Positions 12,939-25,424 of a stretch of 64,000 nucleotides of DNA are shown one piece after another. The position numbers were made by a program, and so were the translations under genes. The notes under the pieces are model-generated. The model was not told the DNA's origin. It saw nothing but the letters and a program-made list of their open reading frames with translations, and did not search any database. This stretch comes from Tenrec ecaudatus (taxonomy: Eukaryota; Chordata; Mammalia; Afrosoricida; Tenrecidae), in NCBI RefSeq assembly GCF_050624435.1, contig NC_134546.1, positions 80,207,700 through 80,271,699 on the forward strand. The letters are read 5' to 3'. How positions within the stretch are numbered: position 1 is the first letter of the stretch; each line of letters opens with the position of its first letter.

Positions 12939-13784
12939 ATGGCACCTGGTCCCTCAAAAACAACTCAACGCAAACAGCCATCACCCCCAACGACCTCAAC
13001 GAAAAAACAGGAGAAACAAAAGGCAAAGGAAGAAGATGTCCTGAACATAACAACATACATAGAAGAAGCAGACATTGAGATGCCATACAAAGAAGCTCTC
13101 AGAATGGTGCTTGGAGCGATGCAGAATATGAGGGAAACACAACAGAAAAAGGATGAAATGATAGAGGAGATAAAAGACATATACCAAAGGAAAATACAGG
13201 AGCTTGAGGAGCAGGTAACGAAAAACTATAGCAGAATCATGTTCCTTGAGAATCGATTGGAGGAATCAGAGAACCGCATCAGTGTCGTGGAGGACAGCCA
13301 AGCAGACTTTAATAAACGTGAACAAAAATCTAATAAGAGCATCAGAGAAGCCGAAGAAAACCTAAGAGCTATGTCTGATGCTATGAAGCGGAACAGCATT
13401 AGAATTATTGGCCTACCGGAGGAAGACACAACAAAGAAGTCATCTGCAACAATAGCGAGAGAATTCTTGGAGGAAAACTTCCCCAGCCTAATGAATGAAA
13501 ACCAAGCAACCATCCAGGAGGCTGAAAGAACACCAGCACGACGGGACCCCAAGAAGAAATCACCAAGGGACATAATAGTTAAACTTTCAAACTTTGAGGA
13601 AAAGGAGAAAATCATGAGAGCAGCTAGGGAAAAGCAAGCAATCACATATAAAGGTTCCCACATAAGGATATGCTCAGACCTATCAGCAGAAACTATGAAA
13701 AAAAGGAGAGAGTGGAGTAACATATTCCAAAAATTGAAAGAAAACAACGCAAATCCAAGAATACTCTACCCAGCCAAATTATAG
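12939..13784 (+). pseudogene. L1 ORF1 (RNA-binding protein), C-terminally truncated
   Basis: ORF1p is the trimeric nucleic-acid chaperone of the L1 ribonucleoprotein. The 281-residue frame has a basic Ser/Pro/Lys-rich N-terminus (1-35), a coiled coil (about 50-150, Glu/Lys-rich heptads), the RRM opening NSIRIIGLPEE near 152-162, and the start of the C-terminal domain ending YPAKL. A TAG at 13782-13784 stops it inside the C-terminal domain. Reading on in the same frame is recognisable ORF1 (KIDGEVKVFP...TTNPAL) until a second in-frame TAA at 13863-13865. Two nonsense changes therefore remove the end of the domain needed for RNA binding. Human ORF1p is ~338 residues. Confidence 0.93.
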
Positions 13785-14084
13785 ATCAAGATCGATGGAG
13801 AAGTAAAAGTCTTCCCAGACAAGGAAAAACTCAAAAAATACGTTACAACAAACCCAGCCTTATAAAAGATCCTCGCCGACTCAGTATGGGCAGAAGAACA
13901 ACACTCACCAAGCACAAATAAGACACCAGCATATAGAACAACCTCACCCAGAGCACAACAAAGAGAAAACAGACACCAAGATAGCAATGGCTTAAGGATG
14001 AAAAGAAGTCAAGAATGATACACATACAAAACACACACTAATGAGAAAGTAAAGTAGGAAAACTCCCAACACAAAAAGTATAAA
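13785..14084 (+). other. L1 ORF1 tail remnant and inter-ORF spacer
   Basis: The first ~110 bp are the untranslated continuation of ORF1; the remainder is A-rich spacer ahead of ORF2. Confidence 0.75.
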
Positions 14085-17000
14085 ATGGCATCACAGAGTC
14101 CACACATGGAGATAATAACCCTGAATATCAATGGCCTGAACTCAGGCATTAAAAGACTGAGACTAGCAGAATGGCTTAGAAAACACAACCCATCAATTTG
14201 CTGCCTACAGGAGACACACCTCAAGGCTACAGAAAAAAATAGGCTGAGAATCAAAGGCTGGAGAAGGACCTACCAAGCAAACAGCAATACAAAAAAAGCA
14301 GGGGTTGCAATCCTTATCTCGGATAAAGTTGACCTCAAAGTGCAAACCATAAAAAGAGATAAGGAGGGACACTATATAATGCTCAAGGGAATGATAGACA
14401 ATGAACCACTAAGCATTGTAAACATATATTCCCCGAATGAGATACCAGCTCAATACGTGAACCAAACACTCCAAAAGATTCAGAAAGAAATCACAGACTC
14501 GACAATTATAGTGGGTCACTTCAACACACCACTCACTGAGAAAGATAGATCACAGGGAAAGAAACTCAACAAGGAGACTAGAGAGCTAAACTCCACAATT
14601 AGACAATGTGACCTAATAGATATTTACAGAGCTTTTCATCCAAATACAAAAAAGTTCACATTCTTTTCAAGTCCCCATGGCACATATTCGAAGATAGACC
14701 ACATGCTGGGGCATAAGGCAAATCTACATAAATTTAAGCACATTGAAATAATACAGACCTCTCTCTCTGACCACTGTGCCATAAGACTGGAAATCAACAA
14801 AAGGAAGACAAAGAAAATAAGAGCAAATAATTGGAGGATGAATAACTCTTTACTGCAAAAGGAGTGCATACTGGTGCAGATCCGAGACGAAATCAGGAAA
14901 TTTCTCGAAACCAACGAAAATGAGCACACGACGTACCAAAACTTATGGGACACAGCAAAGGCAGTCATCAGTGGAAGGTTCATAGCAATACAAGCTCACA
15001 TGAGAAAGGAAGAGAGACTCATGACGGATACGCTGACACAAAATTTACAAAAACTAGAGCTGAGTCAGCAGGACAACCCTACTAATAGCAAAAGAAAAGA
15101 AATTATAAAAATCAGGGCTGAGATTCAGGAGAGGGAAAATAAAAAAACTATGGAAAAATTAATATCGCTAAAAGTTGGTTCTTTGAAAAGATAAACAGGA
15201 TCGATAGACCATTGGCAAACCTAACCAAAGAAAGGAGGGAACAAATATCAATAGCAAGAATAAGGGATGAAAGAGGGGTCATTACAACAGACCCTAATGA
15301 AATCAAAAGGATAGTTACACAATACTATGAAGGATTGTACTCCAATGAATTCAGCAATTTGGAAGACATGGACAAATTCCTGGAAAAACAATCCCTCCCT
15401 AGACTATCCTCGGTGGACATCAAGAATCTCAACAGACCCATCGCAATAGAAGAAATAGAAAAGGTTATCAAGGGATTACCAACAAAAAAATCCCCTGGAC
15501 CAGATGGATACACTGGAGAATTCTATCAAGCATTCAGGGAAGAACTAATACCAATCCTACACAAACTTTTCCAGAACATAGAAAAAGATGGCAAACTCCC
15601 AAACTCCTTCTATGAAGCTAGCATAACTCTGATACCCAAACCAGGCAAGGATCCCACAAGAATCGAGAACTACAGACAAATATCCCTAATGAACATTGAT
15701 GCAAAAATCCTTAACAAAATACTAGCCAATAGAATACAAAAGTATATAAAACAAATAATTCACCATGACCAAGTGGGATTCATACCAGGGATGCAGGGAT
15801 GGTTCAACATACGAAAGACCATTAGTATTATTCGTCACATTGACATGAAAAAGTATAAGAATCACATGATAATATCAATAGACGCAGAAAAAGCATTCGA
15901 CAACATCCAACACCAATTCCTGTTTAAAACACTAGCGAAAATAGGAATGGAAGGAAAGTTCCTCAAGACAATACAAGCTATATATGAAAAACCAACAGTC
16001 AAAGTCATAGTCAATGGAGAAAAGACTAACACAATCCCACTGAAAAAGGGAACCAGACAAGGATGCCCCTTGTCTCCACTCCTATTTAATATCGTGCTGG
16101 AGGTTTTAGCTAACAGCATAAGGCAAAGAAGTGACATCAAAGGTATTTGTCTGGGGAAGGAAGAGGTGAAACTATCATTATTTGCAGATGATATGATTTT
16201 GTATATGGAAAATCCCAAAATTTCCACAAGGGGAGTACTGGAAGCAATAGAGGAGTTTGGCAGAGTGGCAGGATACAAGATCAACAAACAGAAGTCCATC
16301 GGACTGTTATACACATCAGATAAGACCACAGAAGAAGAGATCAAAAAGGTGGTACCCTTCACAATAGCCAAACACAAACTGAAATATCTAGGGATACACT
16401 TGACTGAAAAAACAAAAGATCTATATAGGGAAAACTATAGAACACTATTACAAGAAACCAAGAGCGACCTCAACAAATGGAAGAATATTCCATGCTCTTG
16501 GATTGGGAGACTTAATATAGTTAAGATGTCAGTTCTGCCAAAGGCACTATATAAGTTTAATGCTATCCCGATACAATTACCATCATCTTTCTTCAAAGAA
16601 ATGGAAAAACTGATTACCAACTTCATATGGAGAGGGAAGAAGCCCAGAATTAGCAGAGAACTCCTCAAGAAGAAGGACACCGTGGGAGGGCTTGCTTTAC
16701 CTGGCTTTGGCACATACTATGCAGCCACAGTTCTCAAAACTGCATGGTATTGGTACAATGACAGATACTCAGACCAATGGAAAAGAACTGAAAACCCAGA
16801 AATAAAAGCATCAGCATACACACAGCTGATCTTTGACAAGGGCCCCAAATACATCAAATGGGAAGCCAATGCCCTCTTTAACAAGTGGTGCTGGAAAAAA
16901 TGGATATCAACATGCAGAAAAATGAAGCAAGACCATTATCTCACTCCATGCACAAGAAAAAACTCAAGGTGGATCACAGACCTTGAAGTTAAACCCAAAA

Positions 17001-17911
17001 CTATTAGGGCCATCAATGAGGGAATTGGGACCAACTTGAGAACTTTGGCGCAGGGAATACATAGGAATACAGAAATAGGGAAGGACACAAACACAGAGGA
17101 GGCACAAATCGACAAATGGGATATACTGAAGATAAAACACTTGTGTACATCTAAAGAATTCACCAAGAGAGTAATAAGAGAGTCCACAGACTGGGAAAAC
17201 ATCTTTAGCAATGACACATCAGACAAAGGCCTTATTACTAAAATCTACAGTACTCTGCTAGCTTCCAAAAAGAAAAAAAAAAACAATAGCCCACTTGAAA
17301 GGTGGGCAAAGGACTTGAACAGAAGTTTCACAGGGGCAGAAATCCGAATGGCCAACAAACATATGAGAAAATGTTCCCGATCTTTAGCCATAAGAGAAAT
17401 GCAAATTAAAACAACAATGAGGTTCCACCTGACACCCTCAAAGGTAGCCCAATTCAAAAAATCAGAAAGCAACAAGTGTTGGAGGGGCTGTGGGGACACA
17501 GGAACTCTCATCCACTGCTGGTGGGACTGTAAGTACGTACAGTCACTATGGAAATCAATCTGGCGATACCTAAAACAGATGGAAATTGAGTTACCATATG
17601 ACCCAGCAATCCCCCTACTGGGCATATACCCAGAAGAGGCAAGAAACAAACCAAGACCAGACATCTGTGCTCCAATGTTCATTGCGGCACAGTTCACAAT
17701 TGCAAGGAGTTGGAAGCAACTCAAATTTCCATCAACTGACGATTGGATTAAAAAACTGTGGTATATACATACAATGGAATACTACGCATCACTAAAAAGC
17801 AGTGATGAACGTATGAGGCACATAGCGGCATGGGAAGAACTGGAGGAAATCATGCTAAGCGAAGTAAGTCAGGCACAAAAGGACAAGTACAACATGAGTC
17901 CGCTGAGGTAA
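14085..17911 (+). pseudogene. L1 ORF2 (endonuclease / reverse transcriptase), one frameshift and a lost catalytic residue
   Basis: ORF2p nicks target DNA and reverse-transcribes L1 RNA. Two overlapping-phase frames, 14085-15194 and 15212-17911, together cover the ~1275-residue protein. They are joined by a single 1-base indel near 15150-15165, since [13 protein letters not shown]-type sequence continues in the other frame. Endonuclease: Asn14, Glu43 (LQETH) and the SDH triad (Asp-His near residues 229-230) are kept, but residue 145 is His (codon 14517-14519, VGHFN) where the family has Asp. The reverse transcriptase has KSPGPDG, the [14 protein letters not shown] block and FADDMILY. The C-terminal zinc-knuckle CX3CX7HX4C is intact (about 17479-17530). 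Both defects would abolish activity in this copy. Codon bias is A-rich as is normal for L1. Confidence 0.94.
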
Positions 17912-19361
17912 GAATTAAAAAAAATAATTTTTTAAAGCAAAAGTGGCATAGGGAAAAAAGCTACTGTATACATACATTTTAGGGGTGAAGACGGTGTAGT
18001 ATGGAAGAGACCAGACGAAAACCAGGGATGTACATGGTAGACAATGGTGGAGGAGGTGGGGAAAGGAAAACAAAAGGATGAATACAAGGAAGAAAGGGTA
18101 GTGGGGTCAGGGGGCATTAATCCACCCAAGGGGAGGGTATTGTTTATATCTCCACAGGGAATGTGGGACCAGACTTTAACCCAGTGTCACAAGGTGTGAA
18201 TGCAATATCCCGGTGTGGAGGAGGGAACCGGTGGAGAGGTCTGGGAGGCTGGCCCCAGCATCATAAATTAAGTGGATTCCTGCCCCTCCCCCGAAAAGAA
18301 TTTGTTCCAAAGGACGACATTGACTCTGCAGCTCTGGGAGATGGACATATTTGATCAGAGCACACAGGAGCAGATGAAGGGGCAGGAGGAGAGAGTGGAG
18401 CACAGCCTGGCCCACCAGGCCGTGATGATGATGTTCCTGATTAGAGCAGCCAGTCCACAGAGAGAACAACATGGCTGGCCCTACTATGCGACATGATGCC
18501 CCTCAGTGACTAAGGGCGATACAGGGGACAGCACCGGAGACACAGTGTGGGAATTGCACCTGACCTGATCCCACCACGCCGAGGCAAATCACTGGGGGAG
18601 TGCAGAGGAACAGCAAGGGAATGGAGTGGCAAGGTCCCCAGCGAATGCTGAAAGTGGACTCTGGGGTCAGGGCGTGGTGCCCTAACAGACTGGACTGGAA
18701 AACGCTCCTAAGGGCCAGCAAACGATCCCTGAACTAACTACAAGCTTTTCTCTTGTGAACTGTTTTGTTCTGTTCTTTGTCAGTGGTTTGTTTTTGTTGT
18801 TTTGCTGTCTGGTTGTATACTGTTGCTTTGTTTTCCTCTGTCTAGTTTTCGTGCATGCTAGTGACTCCACAAGTCTGTCTGAATAGGACAGGCTGGATGA
18901 ACTATCTGGAGGAAAAACAACGGGACCGACAGTCCCGGGGGGACTTGGGGTGGGGGGGTAGGGGGCGTAAGGAAGTGGTGTTAACAAACCCAGGGACAAG
19001 GGAAAAACATGGGACCCCAAATGGTAGAGAAGGGGTAGTGGCAGGCCTGGTGGGAAATGATCAAGGGTAAGGTTGCTTAGAGAAGAGGTATACTCTAATC
19101 TAGCCCAGGTGGCGATGAAGCATGGTAGTAGGGCAGGAGGAAAGTCAAGGGAGATGGAGGAAAGAGCTAGGAGTCAAAGGGCATTCATGGAGGTCTAGAC
19201 AAAGACATTTACATGCAAATATATATAGGAGGATGGGGAAATAGATATATGTGTCTATATTTATAGGTCAAGTATTAAGGTGGCGGAAGGACCTTGGGCC
19301 TCTACTCAAACACTCCCTCAATGCATGAATACCTTCTTTCATTAAATTGGAACTCTATGAT

Positions 19362-19840
19362 GCTCACTCTCCCGACACAACGGCTGGAGCCAAAGTGGGT
19401 GAACAAGTAAATGTGGTGAAGAAAGCTGATGGTGCCCGGCTATCAAAAGAGATAGTGACTGGGGTCCTAAAGGCTTGAAGATAAACAAGCGGCCATCTAG
19501 CTCAGAAGCAACAAAGTCCACATGGAAGAACACACCAGCCAGTGTGATCGAGTGGTCCCAAAGGGATCAGTTACCAGGAATCAAAGAACAAAAAATCCTA
19601 TCATTGACTGCACACCTCCATGATAGGATCGCTGAAGACAAATGGGTGCATAAGCAAATGTGGTGAACAAAGCTGATGGTGCCCGGCTATCAAAAGAGAT
19701 AGTGTCTGGGGTCTTAAAGGCTTGAAGGTGAACAAGCAGCCATCTAGCTCAGAAGCAAATAAGCCCACATGGAAGAAGCACACCGGCCAGTGCAATCACG
19801 AGGTGCCCAAGGGACCAGGTATAAGGCATCATGCAAAAAC
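19362..19840 (+). repeat. Tandem ~246-bp duplication inside L1 3' UTR
   Basis: Two head-to-tail units, about 19362-19609 and 19610-19840. The shared anchor TATCAAAAGAGATAGTG occurs at about 19441 and 19687. The same duplication is in the truncated L1 (anchors about 7393 and 7641), so it is a family trait and not a local event. Confidence 0.88.
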
Positions 19841-19851
19841 AAAAAGAGATA

Positions 19852-19920
19852 AGTGTGTGTTTATGTAAGTGTATATATGTGTATATGTATATATGTATAT
19901 GTATATATGTATATATATAT
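19852..19920. repeat. TA/TG microsatellite
   Basis: Alternating TGTATATG-type repeat inside the L1 3' UTR. Confidence 0.85.
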
Positions 19921-20633
19921 CATATTAAATGAAGGGGGAAGTGCATTGTGGAGACCCAAGGCCCAAGTGTCGGCCAATGGAGATCCCCTCATAGAGGGGT
20001 TTAGGAGAGGAGATGGGTTAATTAGGGTGTGAGGTAGTATCGATGAAGAACACAGCTTTCCCCCAGATCCTGGATGCTTCCTCCCCCCAACTACCATGAT
20101 CCGAATTCTACCTTGCAGGGCTGGATAGGACAGAGGCTGTACACTGGTACATATGAGGACTGGAGGTACAGGGAATCCAGGGTGGATGATACCTTCAGGA
20201 CCAAGGGTGTGAGGGACGATGCTGGGAGAGTGGAGGGTGAGTGGGTTGGAAAGGGGGAACTGATTACAAGGATCCACATGTGACCTCTTCCCTGGGAGAG
20301 GGACAGCAGAGACGGGGGGAAGGGAGACTCCGGATAGGGCAAGATATGACAAAATAACGAGGTATAAATTACCAAGGGCACATGAGGGAGGAGGGAATGG
20401 GGAGGGAGGGGAAAAAAAAGAAGAGGACCTGATGCAAGGGGCTTAAGTGGAGAGCAAATGCCTTGAGAATGATTGGGGCAGGGAATGTATGGATGTGCTT
20501 TATACAATTGATGTATGTATATGTATGGATGGTGATAAGAGTTGTATGAGTCCCTAATAAAATGTAAAAGAAGAAAAGTGAAAAAAATGAAAAAAACTGT
20601 CTCCTTTGAGTTATAAAAATGTGCTACAAAAAA

Positions 20634-20645
20634 AAAACTAACAAA
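20634..20645 (+). repeat. Candidate right target-site duplication of full-length L1
   Basis: AAAACTAACAAA, same as 11747-11758, immediately after the A-run 20627-20637. Confidence 0.55.
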
Positions 20646-20974
20646 CAAACAAGCAAACAACAAAAAAAACGGAGAAGAATAAAAACCCTGTTTTGAATTT
20701 CAGACATGTTGGAGGGAGCAAGCTTGTTCAAGTAGTCTGTGAAAGTGGCAATTTCCAGGTGGTCCAACAAAAGTCCATGCTGTACAGTCCCTCAACCAGC
20801 ACTCTTTTCCCAGGACTGAAAGATAGAGATGAGCTCTGTCTTCCATCCCCACTCACTGTGGAGGACAGTGGAACCACTTCCTCTCCTGTTCCATGATAGA
20901 GTCCCCTCAGGAACCGAGCAAACCTGGCTGAACATAGCATGAGAAAGGCTGTGATTTGTTACATCCCTGTACCT
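20646..20974. other. Unassigned stretch downstream of L1
   Basis: A/C-rich start (AAACAAAC-type) then unique-looking DNA. No supported feature. Confidence 0.35.
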
Positions 20975-21290
20975 CTGTTGTTGTTTGGGGCCATTTAGTC
21001 TGTTTCCACTCATACAGACCCTATGTACAACGGAAGAAATGCTGCCCGCTTGTGTATCGTCCTCTCAATTGTTCTTATATTTGATTCCACTGTTGCAATC
21101 TTGATGTCAGTCCATCTTGTTAAGGGTCTTCTTATACACTGACCTTCTCCTGTAGCAGGAATGATGTCCTTCTTGAAGGACTGGTCTCTTCTGACAACAT
21201 GTCCAACATATGGGACATGAAGTCTCGCCAACCTCGTCTCTAAGGAGCATTCTGGCTGTACTTCTTCCAAGATAACCCTGGAGGTTTTTA
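20975..21290 (-). mobile_element. RTE (AfroLINE-type) 3' fragment, antisense
   Basis: The minus strand codes a recognisable RTE reverse-transcriptase C-terminus (EEVQPECSLETRLARL, then GHVVRRDQS, then RRPLTRW) followed by the family 3' end. Confidence 0.82.
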
Positions 21291-22317
21291 ATGGGTAAGC
21301 CACACAGTTGTTCCTGTTTAAGAGGGAAGCTTTACATTGACCTGGGACCTCGCTGTGACGTTCATCTGGGGTGAAGATAAAAGCTCCAGTCCCTCCACTG
21401 GGACAGAGATGGATACCAGGTGGGCAGTTTGAATGTCTCGGAAGTTCTTTTCTTCCTTCTTTCAAGACAATATTTTTGAAGGCACCATTTGTGTCATTCA
21501 CTTCCATCTCCGGCAACTACAGAAGCCAACCTGAGACTGGGGCTCTGAAGGGGGTTAGGGACCATCTTTAGTTTGTTATCCATCCTTTCTCTGAATAAGA
21601 CTGAACATGCAACAGCTACAACATTTGAACTTTCCATAAATACAACTAGTGCAAACGGAATACTCTCAAGGTCATTTACATATGACCAGCAAAGCAGACA
21701 GTCACAGACATGGGAGATTTTCCAGATTAGAGCTCCTCATGAGGGAGTTCAGAAGAATAATGCTCAGCTGTTTTAAACAATTATAGGAATGTTTCCCAAA
21801 AAAGCTACATTTAAAAAATGGTGATAGAAGAAATTTTTTTAAATATCTAACAAAACCGATAAAATTTAGGAATAATTCAACAACTCCAAGAACAAATCCA
21901 AAAGAGAAACACTAAGAGAGTTGAAATAAATAAGTCTGAAAGATAAAAGTTGTAAAATTGAAACAATGGAAACCTGAATCAATGAGCTTAGACAAATCTC
22001 TCAACACTAAATTAAAAGAAATATCTATTTTTAAGAACCCTAATATAAGAATTTTGTGGGACACTTTTAAACGGAACCATTTATATTGATGAACACCTTT
22101 GAAGAGAATGGAGAAGAAAAGGACACAAAGGATATATCGTCGGGGAAATGATTTTTTAAAAAGAAAAAAATCTGTTTGAGAACTCAGTAGCATGTGGTAT
22201 TTTCAATGGCCTCATAAAGCCCACGGGAGAGCTGGGAAACGATAATCTAAACAATACTAGAAAAGATCAACGAGTAAAAAGTAGTAACATTCCATGCTTG
22301 TGAGAATGACAATGACC
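21291..22317. other. Unassigned intergenic DNA
   Basis: No V segment or named repeat seen. The open frame at 21371-21571 has no recognisable domain. Confidence 0.35.
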
Positions 22318-22440
22318 TATCTGTCTTGAAGGAAGGATAGCCAGAATGCTCTTTAGAAGCCAGAATGGGGAGATGTCCTGCCATATACTTTGCATATGTA
22401 ATGAGGAGGGTCAGTCCCTGGAGAAGCGTGTTGTGCTCTC
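22318..22440 (+). mobile_element. RTE (AfroLINE-type) fragment, sense
   Basis: Short sense piece of the same RTE region: GCCAGAATGCTC followed by a CAGTCCCTGGAGAAG block. Confidence 0.6.
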
Positions 22441-23798
22441 TTGCTAGGATTTCTGAAACAGGGGTTCAGGTAAAAAGAAAACAAACAACCCTCCACTGTA
22501 TTGATTCACATGATCTCTGTAAGAATGGGTTCAAACAGAATGGCTGAGGGAATGTCATAGATCAGGACGTGTTCTGTATTGTCAGAATGAGTGAAATCCA
22601 ACGGGACATCATCTACCAAGAACAGCAGCAACGAGTAATGTGACTTAATATATTTTGGTCTGCGTTTGTTGGCAACTGAATGTATTCTTTAGTGAAGTAC
22701 TTATTCGTGTCCTTTGTCCATTTTGAGTCTCAAAACTGTACCACATGTTCGGTCCCAACTGATATTTAGATAGATGTTAAGATATGGAAAGAGGCGTGAA
22801 CTCCCCAGAGAATGTGCTGAGAAATGTGAAAATAGGGTAGCATAAATGTCTACTATTAGTCAGGGTTTCTATGAAATCACATTTTATTTTCTCTATGCTC
22901 ACTGTGGACCAACAGTTTCTCTGATCTTCAGCTTAAAGCTCTTGATTTCTCAATAAATGAAGACCCATCCCATGGACGAGGAGGGCATTAGACTGGACAC
23001 TTTTCTACTTCTCCCATCCTATCCCCAGAATTTCACACATCAGATCTCTTATCCAATTTCCAGTTTAAATCTCAAAACTCAAGGAAAAAATTATATGGTT
23101 GGCAGAGTTCTCTAGCCTCGACAGAACATGTCCATAAATCCTGTTTTTATTTTGCATATTCTTCAGTCTGGAAGTTACTTCTCTCCGGTAGTGTCAAGAG
23201 ATTGTAAAAATGGGCTGACATTAAAGAGATTTCCATTATTTGCCATTATTGATTGTTCCCACCTTCTTAGGTGTCCTGTGACAGGTACGGCATTAGGATT
23301 TGAGCCCAGGAGTGATGGGCGCTCCTTAAGGTTGGAAATCTTGGTGACTCTATACTTCCAGAGCTGGATCTGCCAAAAGAGGAGGACGAGGCTGGAACAG
23401 CTGTTAACAGTACGGTTTTATAGCAGATAACAATCTTCCATGTCAAAGGAGTTGAATCTCAAGCTCCCAAAAATGTCCAGACAGCAGTTCTCCTGCAGCT
23501 GACTAAATGAGCACTGAGGGAGCAGCTGTCCATTACTGCATGAGACTGACAGTCAGGGGACCCAGTGCCATCCCATCCACAAACTGCACTGCAATAACGG
23601 GTTATACAAAGCAGAGGACCAGGCTTCTCGGGCAAGGGCAATAGCGGAGTCACGGGAGCCAGGAGTTTCCTCTTCAGGTCTAGGGTTTGTTTCCCTCTAA
23701 GATATTTTCTCAATAGATATACTCCACCTTAGTATTTATGACTACATCCAATGTACTTTATAATATTCATTCATTTATACTTTATATACATAATTACA
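22441..23798. other. Unassigned intergenic DNA
   Basis: Over 1 kb with short open frames only. Nothing identifiable as V, RNA gene or named repeat. Confidence 0.35.
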
Positions 23799-24005
23799 TG
23801 AGTTGTGGTGGCATAGTGATTACTTAATTGGCTGAAAAAACAGAAGGTAAGCAGTTTGAAACCACCAGCTGCTTCACAGGAAAAAGCCTGGGCTTTCTGC
23901 TCCCATATAGAGTTAATTTCAGAAATACTCAGGGGCAGTTCTCCCCTATCCTGCAGGGTTGTCATGAGTCTGCATTGACTCAATGGGTGTGAGTGAGTGT
24001 GAGTT
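23799..24005 (-). mobile_element. AfroSINE, antisense
   Basis: Starts with GGTGGCATAGTGATTA, contains GTTTGAAACCACCAGCTGC and the TCATGAGTCTGCATTGACTC end. This is the reverse complement of the family's usual presentation. Confidence 0.8.
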
Positions 24006-24849
24006 ATGCACACATTGAGATGTATGACTTATAGCTATGACATGTATTTAATGATTTTCACATCCTGCACGGCTGTATTGGGCTAAATAAAAATGAAAGC
24101 ACAACATTATGACCTGTGGGATTCAACCAAAGAGGACTTAGTGAGGAATTCATAGCCACACACATCTGTATCATATTGAAATACAGCTCTCAAATTAATT
24201 ACCTCCATTTCCATTTCATGGAACGAGAAGAAAGGAATTGTATGCCCCAGCACAGGTAGCAGGGGGAAATAAATAAATATAAGGACTGAAATAAATGAGA
24301 TGGAAGGGACACAACTGGTAAGCTGATTAAACTAAAACGGCCTCTGTGAGAAGACAAAGTAAGGAGACATACACAGACTTTTCCTGATCATGACAACAGA
24401 GGGAGGACCCGAACCTCCACATCAGAAACCAGACAGCAGATGCCATGTCGCATATTTATGGATAAATTCATGCCCACAGTATAAAAATATCACTTCAATG
24501 GAGAAATTCCTTGGAAGGCAGAGGGGGAAATGTTCCATGAAAGAAACAAATAATAGAATCATCCACTATCATCACACATATCCACATCTTAAAGGGGATG
24601 AGAGGATGCATTGTGAGCTCTCATATCACAAAGTTGTTGTGCATGTAATATAAAAATATAAAATATAATATAAAGTTTATAAACTGAAAACTACTTTTAA
24701 AAATATTGATAATATACAACTAAAGAAATGCTTGATAAACAACCTTTTTCAAAGCTTTGTTTTTCCTTGAGAGTGCTGGTACTTCTCTGAGTCTGAGGGA
24801 GAACTCTTGCCCATATTCTGTTCTTATCTGATTTTAAATATCAGAGGAC
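24006..24849. other. 5' flank of IGHV3-like pseudogene
   Basis: A/T-rich intergenic DNA (TA-rich 24645-24680). Nothing else recognised. Confidence 0.35.
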
Positions 24850-24857
24850 ATGCAAAT
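24850..24857 (+). promoter_or_regulatory. IGHV promoter octamer
   Basis: Exact ATGCAAAT, 134 bp upstream of the pseudogene leader ATG at 24984. Confidence 0.8.
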
Positions 24858-24983
24858 GCAGCTCTCTGCCTGCTGAGAATCTGGTCACAGTCCCTGATGT
24901 CGGAGATCTGCGAGTACAATCCCGGTCTCTGGGGTCTCTTCTGCTTCCATTTTGTGCCCAAGAGCTAGTGCACAAGGCACATA

Positions 24984-25424
24984 ATGAATTTTGTACCAAT
25001 CTTGGCTTTCATTTTGACCATTTTATATGGTAATCATTGTAGACCCTGCTGTGTATGTGTGTAATTGTGAGTACCTTAGTATGTATGTGTGACAGCTGAT
25101 CACGGTGCCTCTGTGTTTGCAGGTGTCTAGTATGAGGTGCAGCTGGTGGAGGCTGGGGTGATTTGAGAAAGCCCGGGGGTCTCTGAGACTCACCTGTTGG
25201 GTTTCTGGATTCACCTTCAGTAGCTATGAAATGATCTGGATCCACCAGTCTCCAGGGAAGGGCCTGCAGTGGGTCTCAGGTATTAATATTGGTGGTAGTA
25301 CATACTATACAAACTCCATAAAGGGGAGATTCACCATCTCCAGAGACAACTCCAGGAAGACACTCTATCTTCAAATGGATAGCCTTAAAGCCAAGGACAC
25401 TGCACATGTACACGCAGCATGACA
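24984..25424 (+). pseudogene. IGHV3-like pseudogene (clan III)
   Basis: Leader exon 24984-25029 (hydrophobic FVPILAFILTILYG) with donor GTAATC; second exon from 25123. The V exon reads like IGHV3: VQLVE, then FTFSSYEM, then [31 protein letters not shown] and the family order of frameworks. Lesions: TAG in the second leader part (25128-25130), a net 2-base loss in framework 1 around 25150-25175 with a TGA in the shifted frame, loss of the second cysteine at the FR3 end (DTAHVHAA) and a terminal TGA. It cannot make a V domain, but promoter octamer, splice sites and recombination signal are nearly intact, so it could still be recombined or serve as a gene-conversion donor (inference). Confidence 0.93.

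Larger units (their letters stand above)
17912..20575 (+). other. L1 3' UTR
   Basis: 2.7-kb noncoding region with a T/G-rich patch (18750-18850), a G-rich patch (18935-18965), two tandem 246-bp units, a TA/TG microsatellite and a terminal AATAAA (about 20555). Matched by the truncated L1s at 6349-8443, 3640-4245 (reverse) and 37644-37900. Confidence 0.88.
11759..20633 (+). mobile_element. Nearly full-length LINE-1 retrotransposon (~8.9 kb), inactivated
   Basis: Complete L1 layout: 5' UTR about 11759-12938, ORF1 12939-13784, spacer, ORF2 14085-17911, long 3' UTR 17912-20575, A-rich tail. The start is marked by an AAGATGGCG motif (11775-11783), the YY1-type site found at the head of L1 5' UTRs. 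Length is above the ~6 kb of human L1 because of the long 3' UTR. Damage is light (two in-frame stops late in ORF1, one frameshift and one catalytic change in ORF2), so insertion is relatively recent compared with the old L1 fragments elsewhere in the window. It sits between the intact V gene and the IGHV3-like pseudogene. Confidence 0.95.

Noticed and set aside
13226-13747. 173-residue minus-strand open frame
   Set aside because: Antisense of L1 ORF1; hydrophobic composition is the reverse of an A-rich coding strand.
15862-17724. Several long minus-strand open frames
   Set aside because: Antisense of L1 ORF2 with no independent domain.
20091-20663. 190-residue minus-strand frame
   Set aside because: Antisense of L1 3' UTR; low-complexity Pro/Leu/His composition.
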